Shown here: one piece after another, positions 23,040-33,467 of the stretch | How the letters are laid out: every line of letters begins with the position of its first letter | How positions within the stretch are numbered: the first letter of the stretch is position 1 | Origin: Erinaceus europaeus | Taxonomy: Eukaryota > Chordata > Mammalia > Eulipotyphla > Erinaceidae | DNA: 64,000 bases | Reading direction: 5' to 3' | Assembly (NCBI RefSeq): GCF_950295315.1 | Contig: NC_080164.1 | Span: forward strand, 63,192,042-63,256,041 | The notes under the pieces: model-generated | What the model saw: only the letters and a program-made list of their open reading frames with translations | The model's database searches: none | Told to the model about the DNA's origin: nothing | Made by a program: the position numbers and the translations under genes

Positions 23040-24665
23040 AGATTTAAAAGAACTTACCATTTTAATTCTTTCTTATTAGTGATTTAATACTTACTTATAA
23101 AATTATAAGATAGTAGGGGTATAATTCCATACCATTCCTACCACCAGAGTACTATGTCCCCCATTCACTCCACTAGAAATTGCAATAGTTCTCCCAAGGT
23201 CACAGATATGGGTTGACTTTATAACTCTCTCTCTCCATATATATATATATTTCACTCCCTCTTTGTCACACCTACTACTTTTGAGTGTTCTTCCTCTTTT
23301 TCCTCCTTTCTCTCTCAGTTAGGCTTCCTCTGATGTTTTCCAAATTTGCTTTCCTTTGTATAAAAACAAGATTCCTAGTGACAAATGCATAGGGTCCTGG
23401 TGAAATTAGGGTTCAGAGCCCTCTGTTTATCTCCCCCTATTATTTACCCCTCTGGGTATATGGACCAAAGTTCTTTCTGGAATGCAGAAGGTAGGAGTTC
23501 TGGCTTCTGTAATTGCTTCTCCACTGGACATGGGCATTGGCAGGTGGATCCATACTCCCAGCCTGTTTCTATCTTTCCATAGTGGGCTAGGGCTCTGGAG
23601 AAGTTCTGGGACACATTGATGAGGTATTCTGCCTAGGGAGTTCAAGATGAAATTGTAGTAGATTCTGCAACTTGGTAGCTGAAAGGTAGTAAGATATAAA
23701 GCAGGACAAAATGTTTAATAGGAATCAAAAATTAGTAGGAGTGCAGGTGAGAGTAGGGATCCTAGGGTGGAAAAAAGCTAGGAAGTCTATTTTAGGTATG
23801 TTCTTAGGGGCCTATGACTTTAGTAATCTTTGCTTGATCTTGATAGTTAACATGGAGATGGAATAGAAATATTGTCTGGGAAGATAATGTCAGTTGAGAA
23901 TAGGGCTTTTCTTCTTCTAGCATTTGCCCTTCTTCCGTAGCCAGTCAACAGCGTCAGGTTGAGCCTGATGTAAAGTTTCGAGACCTCCTTTGAATCTGGA
24001 GAGGTGGCAGCCATTGACTATGTGGGTCATAGTCTGTCAGGAGCCGCAGGGGCAGTTCGGGTCATCTCTGGCTCCCCAGCGATGGAACATAGCGGCGCAC
24101 CGGCCATGGCCTGTTCGATAGCAATTGAGGAGGGCCCGATCATAACGTGCTAGGTCAAAGCCGGGTTGACGCTTGCAGGGGTCTGTGATGAGGTGTTTGT
24201 TCTTTACCTCAGCTGACTGCCAACTCTGTTTCCAAGAGTCTGGAACAGAGAAGTTCAGTGTAGGCGTAGGGGACCAGATTGGGTGACGAGACGTCAAGCG
24301 TTGGACAGGGTGGGCGAAGAATAGGGCTGAAAAGTTGCATTAGGGCAGAGAGTAGCTCTCAAACTTGAAGAAAATATATAAATACTATTAACTGTTTACC
24401 ACATAGATCTGACCCGGGGCTCATATCTAGTCATATTTAGCACAGGAGCCTGTATAATCTCCCTGTCCCTATCAGACCAAGCTCACAATCCAGGATCACA
24501 GTTGGGAACATTCTAGGCCTCACACATTTCAGGACCAGTCTTCCTCGAATGGCAGGGTAGGCTGACCCAGCCTCCCTTCAGAGAGTGGAGCAGTCCCTAC
24601 CATTGCTACGTTATAGTGAGGGTAAGGCCCTGGAAAGACCCACAAAAGGACTTACTTACCATTTT
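23040..24665. repeat. Repeat R (unnamed hedgehog interspersed repeat), split by Vingi
   Basis: Long repeat also seen in part at 43600-44095, 59205-59665 and 62590-62760. Landmarks: 'aggggtataattccat', 'catactcccagcctgt', 'gggacacattgatgagg', 'gatataaagcaggacaaa', 'cagagagtagctctc'. No coding capacity visible. Possibly an L1 untranslated region or an LTR-type element. Confidence 0.65.
23908..24317 (-). mobile_element. Vingi-type non-LTR retrotransposon, 5'-truncated
   Basis: Precise insertion into repeat R with an 11-bp perfect TSD 'agaatagggct' (23897-23907, 24318-24328). Minus strand encodes the C-terminal ~130 codons of an ORF2-like protein: 'YRTGHGRCAAMFHRWG', then a CCHC-type motif (C-P-C ... 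H ... C). One in-frame TGA follows 'CPCGS' (24037). The reading frame ends in TAG at 23917-23919, only ~9 bp before the element's AAGAAGAAA end, so there is almost no 3'UTR. The motif set fits the I/Ingi/Vingi group. Vingi is known from hedgehog and, as I recall, from no other mammal examined at the time. Confidence 0.8.
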
Positions 24666-24713
24666 AGTTCTACCCACTACCCATGGTCAGTGGAATGGTG
24701 AGTATTCTTTTTT

Positions 24714-24987
24714 TGCCTCTAGAGTTATCACTGGGGCTCAGTTCCAGCACTACAAATCCACTGCTCCTGGTGGCCATTTTTTCCCTTTTTTTTTTTTTTT
24801 TTGATAAGACAGAGAGAAATTGAGAGAGGAGGGCATTATAGAGAAGGAAAGAAAGACAGACACCTGCAGCCATATTTCACTGCTTGTAAAGTGTCCCCTC
24901 TGCAGGTTGGGAGCCAGGGGCTTGAACCCGGATCCTTGTGCAGACCCTTGCACTTAGTACTATGTACCACCTGGCCCCCATATGTTA
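24714..24987 (-). repeat. SINE-A, long-tail form
   Basis: 13-bp TSD 'agtattctttttt' at 24701-24713 and 24988-25000. Confidence 0.92.
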
Positions 24988-25000
24988 AGTATTCTTTTTT

Positions 25001-26137
25001 AAAAAACATTTATTTATTTATTTATTCCCTTTTGTTGCCCTTGTTGTTGTAGTTATTGTTGTTGTTTTTTTTAGTTTTTGTTTCCTCCTTTATTTATTTA
25101 TTTATTTTAAATTTATTTCTTTATTGGGGAATTAATGTTTTACATTCAACATTAAAAATAATAGTTTGTACATGCGTAACATTCCCCAGTTTCCCATTTA
25201 ACAATACAACCCCCACTACGTCATTTATCATCCTTCATGGACCTGTATTCTACCCACCTACCCACCCACCCCAGAGTCTTTTACTTGGGTGCAATATCCC
25301 AATTCCATTTCAGGTTCGACTTGTGTTTTCTTTTCTGATCTTGTTTTTCAACTTCTGCCTGAGAGTGAGATCATCCCATATTCATCCTTCTGTTTCTGAC
25401 TTATTTCACTCAACATGATTTTTTCAAGGTCCATCCAAGATCGGCTGAAAACGGTGAAGTCACCATTTTTACAGCTGAGTAGTATTCCATTGTGTATATA
25501 GACCACAACTTGCTCAGCCACTCATCTGTTGTTGGACACCTGGGTTGCTTCTAGGTTTTGGCTATTACAAGTTGTGCTGCCAAGAACATATGTGTACACA
25601 GATCTTTTTGGATGGATGTGTTGAGTTCCTTAGGATATAACCCCAGGAGAGGAATTGCAGGGTCATAGGGTAGGTCCATTTCTAGCCTTCTGAGAGTTCT
25701 CCAGACTGTTCTCCACAGAGGTTGGACCAATTGACATTCCCACCAGCAGTGTAGGAGGGTTCCTTTGACCCCACACCCTCTCCAGCATTTGCTGCTGTTA
25801 CCTTTTCTGATGTATGACATTCTCACAGGAGTGAAGTGATATCTTATTGTTGTCTTTATTTGCATTTCTCTGACAATCAGAGACTTGGAGCATTTTTGTA
25901 GTTATTATTGTTGTTGTTATTGACGTCATCATTGTTGGGTAGGATAGAGAGAAATGGAGAGAGGAGGGAAAGACAGAGAGGGGGAGAGAAAAATAGACAC
26001 CTGCAGATCTGCTTCACTGCCTGTGAAGCGACTCCCTTGCAAGTGGGAAGCTGGGGGCTCAAACCTGGATCCTTATGGCTGTCTTTGCACTTTGCGCCAC
26101 ATGCACTTAACCTGCAGCGCTACTGCCCAACTCCCTT
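25001..26137 (-). repeat. SINE-A, split by LINE-1
   Basis: Antisense tail part at 25001-25067 and body plus head at 25897-26137. The join is restored if 25068-25896 is removed. Confidence 0.85.
25068..25896 (-). mobile_element. LINE-1 3' end, 5'-truncated
   Basis: Antisense L1: poly-T, 3'UTR ('ttattggggaattaatg'), then ORF2 C-terminus; the minus frame at 25551-25865 reads '[18 protein letters not shown]'. TSD about 'tgtagttatt' plus 'ttgttgtt' (25048 and 25897) from the SINE-A CAA block. Confidence 0.88.
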
Positions 26138-26139
26138 TT

Positions 26140-26323
26140 TTAAAATTTTTATTGGGTAGAGACAGTCAGAAATCAAAAGGCAAGGAGGTGATTGAGAGGG
26201 AGAGTTACAGAAAGAACCCTGCAACAGTGCTTCACCATTCGAAAAGCTTACCAGGGGCTCGAACCCATATCCTTGCACATTGTAACATGTGCATTCAACC
26301 AGATGCACCATCACCTGGCCCCG
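26140..26323 (-). repeat. SINE-B
   Basis: Antisense with a ~20-bp deletion between body and B box. Confidence 0.85.
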
Positions 26324-26363
26324 AAAACTTATAGGGCATTGATAAACAAAACAAAAAAACCAA

Positions 26364-26862
26364 GTTGGGAGCTGGGTGGGGGCACGCTCAGTTGGGCATA
26401 CATATTACTATGGGCAAGGGCCTGCATTCAAGCCAGGAAACTTCACAAGTAGTGAAACAGTGCTGTAGGTATCTCTCTTTCTCCCTTTCTTTCTTTTTTT
26501 CAAATATTTATTTATTTATTCCCTTTTGTTGCCCTTGTTGTTTTATTGTTGTAGTTGTTATTGCTGTCATTGTTGGATAGGACAGAGATAAATGGAGAGA
26601 GGAGGGGAAGACAGAGAGGGGGGAGAGAAAGATGGACACCTGCAGACCTGCTTCACCGCCTGTGAAGCGACTCCCCTGCAGGTGGGGAGCCGGGGGCTCG
26701 AACCAGGATCCTTATGTTAGTCCTTGGGCTTTGCACCACGTGCGCTTAACCCGCTGTGCTACCGCCTGACTCTCCCTCTTTCTCCCTTTCTGTCTCCACT
26801 TCCTCTCTCAATGTCTCTCTGTTTCATCAAAGAAAATAAAAATATAAATAAATAAATATCAA
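26364..26862 (+). repeat. SINE-B, split by SINE-A
   Basis: Head and start of the pyrimidine tract at 26364-26490. The rest is at 26776-26862, ending in an AATAAATAAATA run. Confidence 0.8.
26491..26775 (-). repeat. SINE-A
   Basis: 16-bp perfect TSD 'ctctttctccctttct' (26475-26490, 26776-26791). Near consensus, so probably young. Sits 212 bp upstream of REEP1 exon 2. Confidence 0.95.
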
Positions 26863-26987
26863 ACCAAACCCCACATCAGTATTTTCTATAGCTTGGAAAA
26901 CTACTCTTGACATTGGAGATAAACATTTTTCCATCGAATAGAATGAATGCCAATGACATTTTCTTTTTCTCTCTGTCTTCCCTGCAG

Positions 26988-27060
26988 GCTTATATTTGGC
27001 ACCCTTTACCCTGCATACTATTCCTACAAGGCTGTGAAATCAAAGGACATTAAAGAATAT
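26988..27060 (+). CDS. REEP1: REEP1 exon 2
   Basis: 73-nt internal exon. Acceptor 'ctctgtcttccctgcag' (polypyrimidine tract from 26961), donor 'gtaagt' at 27061. Starts at the third base of codon 11 and ends with codon 35, encoding L12 to Y35 ('[20 protein letters not shown]' onward). This is the start of the TB2/DP1/HVA22 (REEP) domain: the end of the first hydrophobic hairpin segment and the conserved YPAYYSYKA loop. REEP1 is an ER membrane-shaping protein that links ER tubules to microtubules. Human loss-of-function alleles cause spastic paraplegia 31, with known missense sites at P19 and A20 in this exon. Both residues are intact here. Translation matches human REEP1 as I recall it, so REEP1 is preferred over REEP2-4. 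Confidence 0.97.
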
Positions 27061-27299
27061 GTAAGTAGCACTATTTTGAGGGGAGGTGGTGGTGGCTGGG
27101 GCTAGGTGGGCAAGAAGTCGTGGGAGAAGAATCCTCTTTGGTGTGGGCACTGGAGGCAAGAGTCCTTTTGTTACTCTTGTTTTTGAGTTTGTAGTTTGAC
27201 CAGTGATCCACTCCTACTTAGATCTCTTCTTTGGAACCATGCTGTGGAATGAGGAAAACAGGGAGATATCATAAGAGGAAATTGGATCTAAAATTGGAG

Positions 27300-27388
27300 A
27301 CATGGGGCCAGATAGGTGACTCAGTGGTAAAGGTCATGCCTCTGGTGCATGGGACCCTGGATTTGATCCCTAAATGCTGCACAAAATT
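27300..27388 (+). repeat. Old SINE fragment
   Basis: 'ggggccagataggtgactca' head and 'ggatttgatccctaaatg' B-box-like region. Confidence 0.5.
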
Positions 27389-27398
27389 TAAACAAATT

Positions 27399-27690
27399 GG
27401 GAGTCAGGCAGTAGCACATTGGGTTAAGCACAGGTGGCATAAAGCACGAGGACTGGTGTGAGATCTTGGCTGGAGCCCCCAGCTCCCCACCAGCAGGGGA
27501 GTCGCTTTACAGGCAGTGAAGCAGATCTGCAGGTGTCTATCTTTCTCTCCCCCTCTCTGTCTTCCCCTCCTCTCTCCGTTTCTCTCTGTCCTATCTAACA
27601 ATGGCGACATCAACAACAACAACAATAATAACTACAACAATAAAACAACAAGGGCAACAAAAGGGAATAAATAAATATTTTTTAAAAATA
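27399..27690 (+). repeat. SINE-A
   Basis: TSD 'aaacaaatt' at 27390-27398 and 27691-27699. Lies 338 bp downstream of exon 2, opposite in orientation to the SINE-A at 26491. Confidence 0.92.
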
Positions 27691-27734
27691 AAACAAATTT
27701 AGAGACCCTACAGTCTACCACATACCACTGTATG

Positions 27735-27795
27735 CCTTGCACGAGTGACTTCACCTCTCTGAGCCTTAGTTTTCTTGTCTGGAGAACACTATAAA
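27735..27795 (+). repeat. MIR fragment
   Basis: 'gtgacttcacctctctgagc' and 'cttagttttcttgtct' match the MIR core. Confidence 0.6.
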
Positions 27796-28321
27796 GACCC
27801 TTACTGGGAAACAGTTTGGTATCAAGGGCACCTAGAGTGCAACAATCCTGGCTCAGATACTCTGACTCTGAACCCCGTTCCAGTTTTGTGACTCAGACAC
27901 CCATATTTAAGCCTGGTTGATTTATAAGGTTTCTGTGGGGGCAGAAGCTGTTCATCATCCTGTATCAGTCTCCCACAGCACCTGGCAGAGGACTGAGCAT
28001 GTGAGAAAAGGATCCATAATATCTCCTTCCTGGTTGGAGGACTGTATTATCTTTAGTTGATTTGCTCTAGATGTGCCAGGCACATTTTGTCAGAGCCATA
28101 AGACAGCTAACTGGCAAAGACTGCCAGGGAGTGGAAGGTGAGGGAACCCTACCCCTTCCCATTCAAGATGTAGTTTTTTTTTTTTTTTCCTCCAGGGTTA
28201 TTGCTGGGGCTAGGTGCTGGCACTATGAATTCACTGCTCCTGGTGGTCATTCTTAGCAGTTTTTAAAATTGTATAGGACAGAGAAGAATTGAGAGAAGAT
28301 GGGGAAGATAGAGAGGGAGAT

Positions 28322-28470
28322 AGGTGGTCCAGGAAGTGGCGCAGTAATAAAGCATTCGACTCTCAAGCATGAGGTCCTGAGTTCAATCCCCCACAGCATA
28401 TGTACCAGAGTGATGTCTGGTTCTTTCTTTCTCTCTCTCTGTCCTCCTTTCTCATTAATAAGTAAAACAT
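28322..28470 (+). repeat. SINE-D
   Basis: First of two tandem plus-strand SINE-D copies nested in a SINE-A. Confidence 0.9.
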
Positions 28471-28635
28471 TGTGGTCTGGGAGGTGGTACAGTGGATAAA
28501 GCAGTGGACTCTCAAGCATGAGGTCTTAAGTTCGATCCCCGGCAACATGTGTACCACAGTGATGTCTGGTTCTTTCTCTCTCTCTCTCCTCCTATCTTTC
28601 CCATGAATAAATAAATAAGATATATTTTAAAAAGT
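28471..28635 (+). repeat. SINE-D
   Basis: Second tandem copy. Ends in AATAAATAAATAAG. Confidence 0.9.
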
Positions 28636-28841
28636 GATTGAAAGAGGAGAGAGGGAGAGAGAAGGATAGACATATGCAGACTTGCTTCACCACTTGTGAA
28701 GCTTCCCCTCCTGCACGTGGGGAGTGGGAGCTCGAACCCAGATCCTTGTACAGGTCCTTGCACTTAGTATTTTGTGTATTTAACTGTGTGCACCACCACC
28801 TGGCCCCCCAGGATGTAGATCTTTTCATTAAGAAACGAAAG

Positions 28842-29000
28842 TGGGGGGTTGGGCAGCAATAGCAACAATAATAATAACCACAACAATGATTAAAAAAAAC
28901 AAGGGCAACAAAAGGGGAAAAATAGCCTCCAGTGGATTTGTGGTATAGGCACCGAGCCCCAGCAATAACCCTAGAGGCAAAAAAAAAAAAAAAGAAAAGA
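28842..29000 (+). repeat. SINE-A, 5'-truncated, long-tail form
   Basis: Starts in the CAA block and carries the tail module 'ctccagtggatttgtggt'. Followed by GAAA-rich DNA to about 29030. Confidence 0.8.
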
Positions 29001-29089
29001 AAGAAAGAAAGAAAAGAAAAAGAAAAACTCAAGTGAAGTAAAGTAAAAAGAGAAAAAGCATCTGTTTTAAAAGAGACTGAAGTCAAGTC

Positions 29090-29355
29090 CTGGCTCTGAC
29101 ATTTGATTAACACAATGCTGAATGAGATGCTTAACTTTTTTTTTCCAAGCAGGAGAGATCCACTATTTTCTTTTTATTTATTTATTTGTTTGTTTGTTTA
29201 CTATTTTATCAGAGCACTACTCAGCTTTGGTTTATGGTGGTATGGAGGATTAAACCTGGAACTTTGGAGTCTCTTTGCATAACCACTATGCTATCTACCC
29301 CTGCCTGAGATGCTTAACTTCTAAAAGCCTTGGTTTCCTCATGTGAGCAGTGGGG
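29090..29355 (+). repeat. MIR, split by SINE-C
   Basis: 'ctggctctgacatttgatta' before and 'gccttggtttcctcatgtga' after the SINE-C read as one MIR. Confidence 0.65.
29138..29305 (-). repeat. SINE-C
   Basis: 15-bp perfect TSD 'tgagatgcttaactt' at 29123-29137 and 29306-29320. Confidence 0.93.
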
Positions 29356-29535
29356 TGGGGTGGGGTGGGAATTAGCAGTTCTGACCCGCTCTCCCCCACC
29401 CAGTGCTGTGAGAAAGGATTTTTGCTTTCCCTCTTTTAATCAGAAGATGTCACTTGACATATTTGGCACAGGTAAAGAAACTCAGAGTGGGCTTGAGAAG
29501 TCCTTATTTTCTTTCTTTTTAGAAAAGAGTATTTT

Positions 29536-29712
29536 TGTGGTCCAGGAGGCGGTATAGTGAATAAAGTACTCAACTCTCAAGCATGAGATCCTGAGTTCAA
29601 TCCCCGGCAGCACATGTACTAGAGTGATGATTGGTTCTTTCTCTTTTCTCCTATCCCTTTCACTAATTTAATTAATTAACTAATTAATTAAATATATTTT
29701 TAAAAAAGAAAT
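29536..29712 (+). repeat. SINE-D with TTAA-rich tail
   Basis: 13-bp TSD 'aaaagagtatttt' at 29523-29535 and 29713-29725. Confidence 0.92.
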
Positions 29713-29924
29713 AAAAGAGTATTTTCTTTAATTTTTAGAAGTGACAAATGTACTTTTAATTGATTTACAGGTAAAAACTACTTACCAAAAGCCAGTAGCA
29801 ATTTCAGCCCTTAATCTGTTGAAGCCCTATCTTAGTCTTGAGACCTGGGTTAACTGGCTATGTTTGTTGTTTCTCTTCATCCACAGAGTTAGAAAACCAG
29901 GGCATCATAAAAGTTAAAATGAAA

Positions 29925-30125
29925 TGTGTGTGGTGTATTGCACTAAAGTAAAAGACTCTGGGGTGGTTGGTGGGGGAGGGTTCAGATCCTGGAACATGAT
30001 GGCAGAGGACCTAGTGGGGGTTGTATTATTATGTGGAAAATTGGGAAATGTTATGCATGTACAAACTATTGTATTTACTGTCAACTATAAAACATTAATC
30101 CCCTAATAAAGAAAAAAATCTTTTA
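29925..30125 (+). mobile_element. LINE-1 3' end, 5'-truncated
   Basis: 'gtggtgtattgcactaaag' to 'ccctaataaagaaaaa', same 3' end as at 18244. Confidence 0.85.
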
Positions 30126-30138
30126 AGAAATAAAATAG

Positions 30139-30530
30139 GAGGCTGGGCGGTAGTACAGCAGGTTAAGCACACATGGTGCAAAGCACAAGGACTGGCATAA
30201 GGGTCTGGGTTCAAGCCCCCAGCTTCCCACCTGCAGGGGGGTTGCTTTACAAGCAGTGAAGCAGGTCTGCAAGTGTCTGTCTTTCTCTCCTGCCCTCTAT
30301 CTTCCCCATCCTCTCTCTATTTCTCTCTGTCCTATCCAACAACAACAGCTATAGCAACAATAACAATAACAACCACAACAAGGGCAACAACAAGGGTAAT
30401 GAAATAGGAAAAATAGCCTCCAGGAGCAGTGGATTCGCAGTGCTGGCACCGAGCCCCAGCGATAACTCTGGAAGTAGTTATAATAATAATAACAATAATA
30501 ATAATTAATAATAATAATAAATTGTGTGGC
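30139..30530 (+). repeat. SINE-A, long-tail form, with (AAT)n
   Basis: Plus copy. The tail grades into an AAT/ATAATA run at about 30476-30522. Confidence 0.88.
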
Positions 30531-30870
30531 TGGCAGCTAACTCCAGTCCCTTATATTCCATGTGTTTTCTTTTGCTCTTCTGACATGTTGATATAAGCTT
30601 TTGTGGCATCCTTGGAAGTCCCTTTCATCTTACTCCAGACATCCCACTTGGCCTTGTCTTTGAAGTCCAGCTTCCCAGGTCATTCTGTATTTATCGATAT
30701 GTCACCTGCAGTTACCTGTTGTAGTAGCTGTAGCTGAACCTCATTTTTTATGTGTGGATTTGGTCTTAAGGTTCTTAGCTTCCTCAGAAACTTTGTTAAA
30801 TGCATCCTGAAGCATGGAGGACTCCAGGGAGCCTGTGGAGGTGGTGACACATAGAAAATGCTAGCCACTG
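30528..30870 (-). pseudogene. DBI: DBI (acyl-CoA-binding protein) processed pseudogene
   Basis: Minus-strand, intronless copy of the ACBP coding region. ATG at 30813-30815 ('MLQDAFNKVSEEAKNLKT'), then '[20 protein letters not shown]' and 'KAYIN...KKTHGI', with stop TAA at 30551-30553. The order and spacing follow diazepam-binding inhibitor/ACBP (86-87 aa). Broken by a frameshift after 'KTKSTHK', an in-frame TGA where ACBP has Arg in 'TERPG', a two-residue insertion near 'GDI' and a missing Glu after 'GTSK'. About 25 bp after the stop resemble the DBI 3'UTR, and no A-tail is clear because a SINE-A lies there. A SINE-B at 30871 may split the 5' end. Not functional. Confidence 0.85.
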
Positions 30871-31097
30871 GGGCTGGGTAGTGGTGCACCTGATTGAGTG
30901 CACATGTTACAATGTGCAAGGATCTGGGTTCAAGCCCCTGGTCCCCATCTGCAGGGGGAAAGTTTGGCGAGTGGTGAAGCAGTCTTGCAGGTGTCTCTGT
31001 CTTTCTCCCTACCACCCCCTCCCCTCTCAGTTTCTGGCTGTCTCTATCCAATAAATAAATAAAGATAATATCAAAAAAGAAAAGAAAAGAAAAACAT
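30871..31097 (+). repeat. SINE-B
   Basis: TSD 'tagccact' at 30863-30870 and 31098-31105. Confidence 0.9.
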
Positions 31098-31159
31098 TAG
31101 CCACTCAAAGTCCAACTGGCAGTGCCTTTAGAGGTGCAGTGCAGATCATGTCAGCTCAT

Positions 31160-31300
31160 GTTTATTTTTATAGGAGAGAGAGAACCACCAGAGTACTGCT
31201 CAGCTCTGATTTATGGTGGTGCCAGGGCTTGAATCTGGACCCTCGAGGTTTCACACATACTAATTCTGTGCTCTAATATGTCAAGGTATTACTCTAGGCC
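31160..31300 (-). repeat. SINE-C-like (old)
   Basis: 'agagtactgctcagctctg' and 'gccagggcttgaatctgg', with a diverged head. Confidence 0.65.
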
Positions 31301-32139
31301 CCATTATTTTCTTTCTTTGATTTCCATGATGAAATCAGCTGTCTCAGGTTGACTTGAGCCTGAACTCACCTCTTCTCTCTTAGTTTCCCAGGGCTGTATC
31401 CACTAACTTGCTTTTGCTACTGACCAGGGCCAGACAGGTATTCTCCCCTCAGGAGGCCAGGTCCCTAGAATCTAAGAGTGGGAACTATAAATAGCTGTTG
31501 AATTGCAATCAAGAACCTCTGATTCTCAATTGGACTGATTGGCAGAGGGTAAAGCATTAGGCAGCCTCTCCTGAACTTTCCAGCTCAGTGCACAGGGGAG
31601 CAGTGCGAGTAAGGAAGTACCACAGGGGTGAGTGACTATGGGTCAGTGATAATCTTCCATGTGGGGACAGAGATTCAACTCTTGTCAGTTCACCTAGGAG
31701 ATACCAGACCCTGGTCCATTGTTTTTTTTAAGTCTGAACTCACAGGAACCTGGTTCATGACTAAAAAAGACAATTCATTAATTCAGAATGAAGAAGATAC
31801 ATAGCTGACAAGCAGAAAAGCTGTTTGTTTTGGCTGGTTAGCAACATGCTTTTTCTCACTAGGGAAAGTGTTGAGAGTTAAGATTAGAAGGCTTCTGGGT
31901 ACAAGTGGAAGCAGCAGGAGCTGAATAGTAATAGGGAGGTCTTCCTTTTCCTCCTGAACGCTCTCTCACATGCACTCTTTCATACTTGCTCACCACTCCT
32001 TTAATCAGTGTACCCGTTTATCCAAAAGAACAGTCTAGGAATTTTCCAGTCTTTCCTTCACCATCCAACTCTTAACACACAAATCTAATTGACAATGATG
32101 TTGATTTATTTCTATTCCTTTGATAATTATCCACTCTGA

Positions 32140-32280
32140 ACCCACTGCTACTGAAGACCATTTTTTCCATTTTATGGGATAGGATAGAGAGAACTTGAAA
32201 AGGGAGGGGGAAATAGAGAGGGAGCGAGAAAGACACCTGAAGACCTGCTTCGCCTCTTGTGAAGCGTCCCCCCTGCAGTT
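32140..32280 (-). repeat. SINE-A/B, partial
   Basis: Antisense body 'agacctgcttcgcctcttg', interrupted at 'ccccctgcagttg'. Confidence 0.75.
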
Positions 32281-32405
32281 GTTTATTTATGAGAGAAAGA
32301 ACCAGAGTATCACAATGGGACATATGTTGCCAAGGATTGAATTTGGGGCCTCATATTTGACAGTCCCGCTGTGTTCTTTATCTACTATATCACCTTCAAG
32401 GCCAC
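32281..32405 (-). repeat. SINE-D (old)
   Basis: Antisense 'gagagaaagaaccagagt' to 'actatatcaccttcaagg'. Confidence 0.7.
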
Positions 32406-32945
32406 TGTTACCATTATTTTATTACCAGATTTCACATTACCATTGTTACCATTTATTGCTGTTATTGGATTAATCCAACACAGACTACTCTATCACTAGC
32501 AGAGACTGGAAGAATTTGGATTTTATTTTGTTGGAACAAATAAATAGACTTTTTTCCCCTAGAAGATTTTTAAGTAGGAGTGTCATGGGATGAGTTCATG
32601 ATTTTGAAAGATTAATATAGGGATAGCTTGTAGAATGGGTTGGTGAGGAAAAGCCCAAGAAACCAGGGAAGTAGTTAGGAGATTTGTAGTGGTTCAGGAG
32701 AGGAGGAGAAGGAGGCCTTGGAAATGGAAAAGGATCATTATGTGGGAGAGATTAAAGGAAAGATTACACCTCTGTGGTGGCCCATGGGGCTCTCTCACAG
32801 GAAAGGGTTCTTAAGTAGCTGGTGAAGATTACTATCATTTCATCTTAGAGACTCAATCTGGTTAATGTACCCTTCAAGGTGTGCTTCTATAGAGCCCTGC
32901 AGAGTTAATTTACCCAGTGTTAGTCCTGATGAAAAATCCCAAATC

Positions 32946-33102
32946 CAGGGCTGGAGGACTAGCTCACTTGGATAGTGTGCTTCTTTGCTATGTGTATGAC
33001 CCAGGTTCAAGCCTGGTCCACACCACTTTGGAGGAAGCTTTGGTGCTGTAGTCTTTTAACTCTGCCTTCTCTGTCTCTATTTTTAAAAAGTAAATAAAAG
33101 GA
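32946..33102 (+). repeat. SINE-E (old)
   Basis: 'agggctggaggactagctca' head, 'aggttcaagcctggtcc' B box, AATAAA near the end. Confidence 0.6.
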
Positions 33103-33390
33103 AAGAGAGAAATCTCTAATCCCTCCTGTTCTGTAGGTCTTCCTGGCTTACTCATGGACTTTTGAAGGCTGCTTAGGGTCTAGTCTAATTCTGAACCTGG
33201 ATCATTGAAGGAAACTTATTTATGCCCAGATCCAAGTTCTGGAACTAGCTGCAGCATGGATTAGCAGTACTGGCTACATTGCCTGGACATACCTCATCAG
33301 CACCCATTGCCTTGGTCCATTCTCCTTAAAGTTGGGCTTTCACTTATAGTTGGCCTTTTCTCCCAACTTTGTTACTTTCTCTTCCATCAG

Positions 33391-33467
33391 GTCAAATGGA
33401 TGATGTACTGGATTATATTTGCACTTTTCACCACAGCAGAAACATTCACTGACATCTTTCTTTGTTG
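33391..33467 (+). CDS. REEP1: REEP1 exon 3
   Basis: 77-nt exon. Acceptor 'ttactttctcttccatcag', donor 'gtaagt' at 33468. In phase with exon 2: codon 36 to the first two bases of codon 61, encoding V36 to C60 ('[20 protein letters not shown]' onward). The hydrophobic run forms the second membrane hairpin segment of the REEP/TB2-DP1 domain, which curves ER tubules. The donor follows 'TTG|GT', so the W61 codon is split 2+1 with exon 4. No disruption. Confidence 0.97.

Larger units (their letters stand above)
1..26987 (+). other. REEP1: REEP1 intron 1 (3' part)
   Basis: Intronic sequence upstream of exon 2, dominated by SINE, L1 and LTR copies listed separately. Stretches in which I see no clear repeat or gene are about 708-1390 (apart from a CA run), 1516-1994, 2498-2799, 3411-4095, 4461-5177, 5983-6218, 7286-7869, 8321-8607, 10601-11064, 11371-12258, 12753-13511, 16174-17199 (contains old L1 and MIR), 21121-21734 and 22393-22875. 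None has a convincing open frame, promoter or structured RNA. Confidence 0.85.
28174..28811 (-). repeat. SINE-A, long-tail form, split by two SINE-D
   Basis: Antisense parts at 28174-28321 and 28636-28811. 'gatgtag' flanks the whole (28167-28173, 28812-28818). Confidence 0.8.
27061..33390 (+). other. REEP1: REEP1 intron 2
   Basis: 6.3-kb intron, GT-AG. Besides the repeats and the DBI pseudogene, stretches with nothing recognisable are 27061-27300, 27796-28166, 29356-29522, 29726-29924, 31301-32139, 32406-32945 and 33103-33390. Confidence 0.9.

Noticed and set aside
24037..24297. 86-codon minus-strand frame as a host zinc-finger gene
   Set aside because: It lies wholly in the Vingi-type insertion, ends at a nonsense codon, and has a second related copy at 56944.
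25551..25865. 104-codon minus-strand frame as a gene
   Set aside because: It is the C-terminus of L1 ORF2 in a 5'-truncated insertion.
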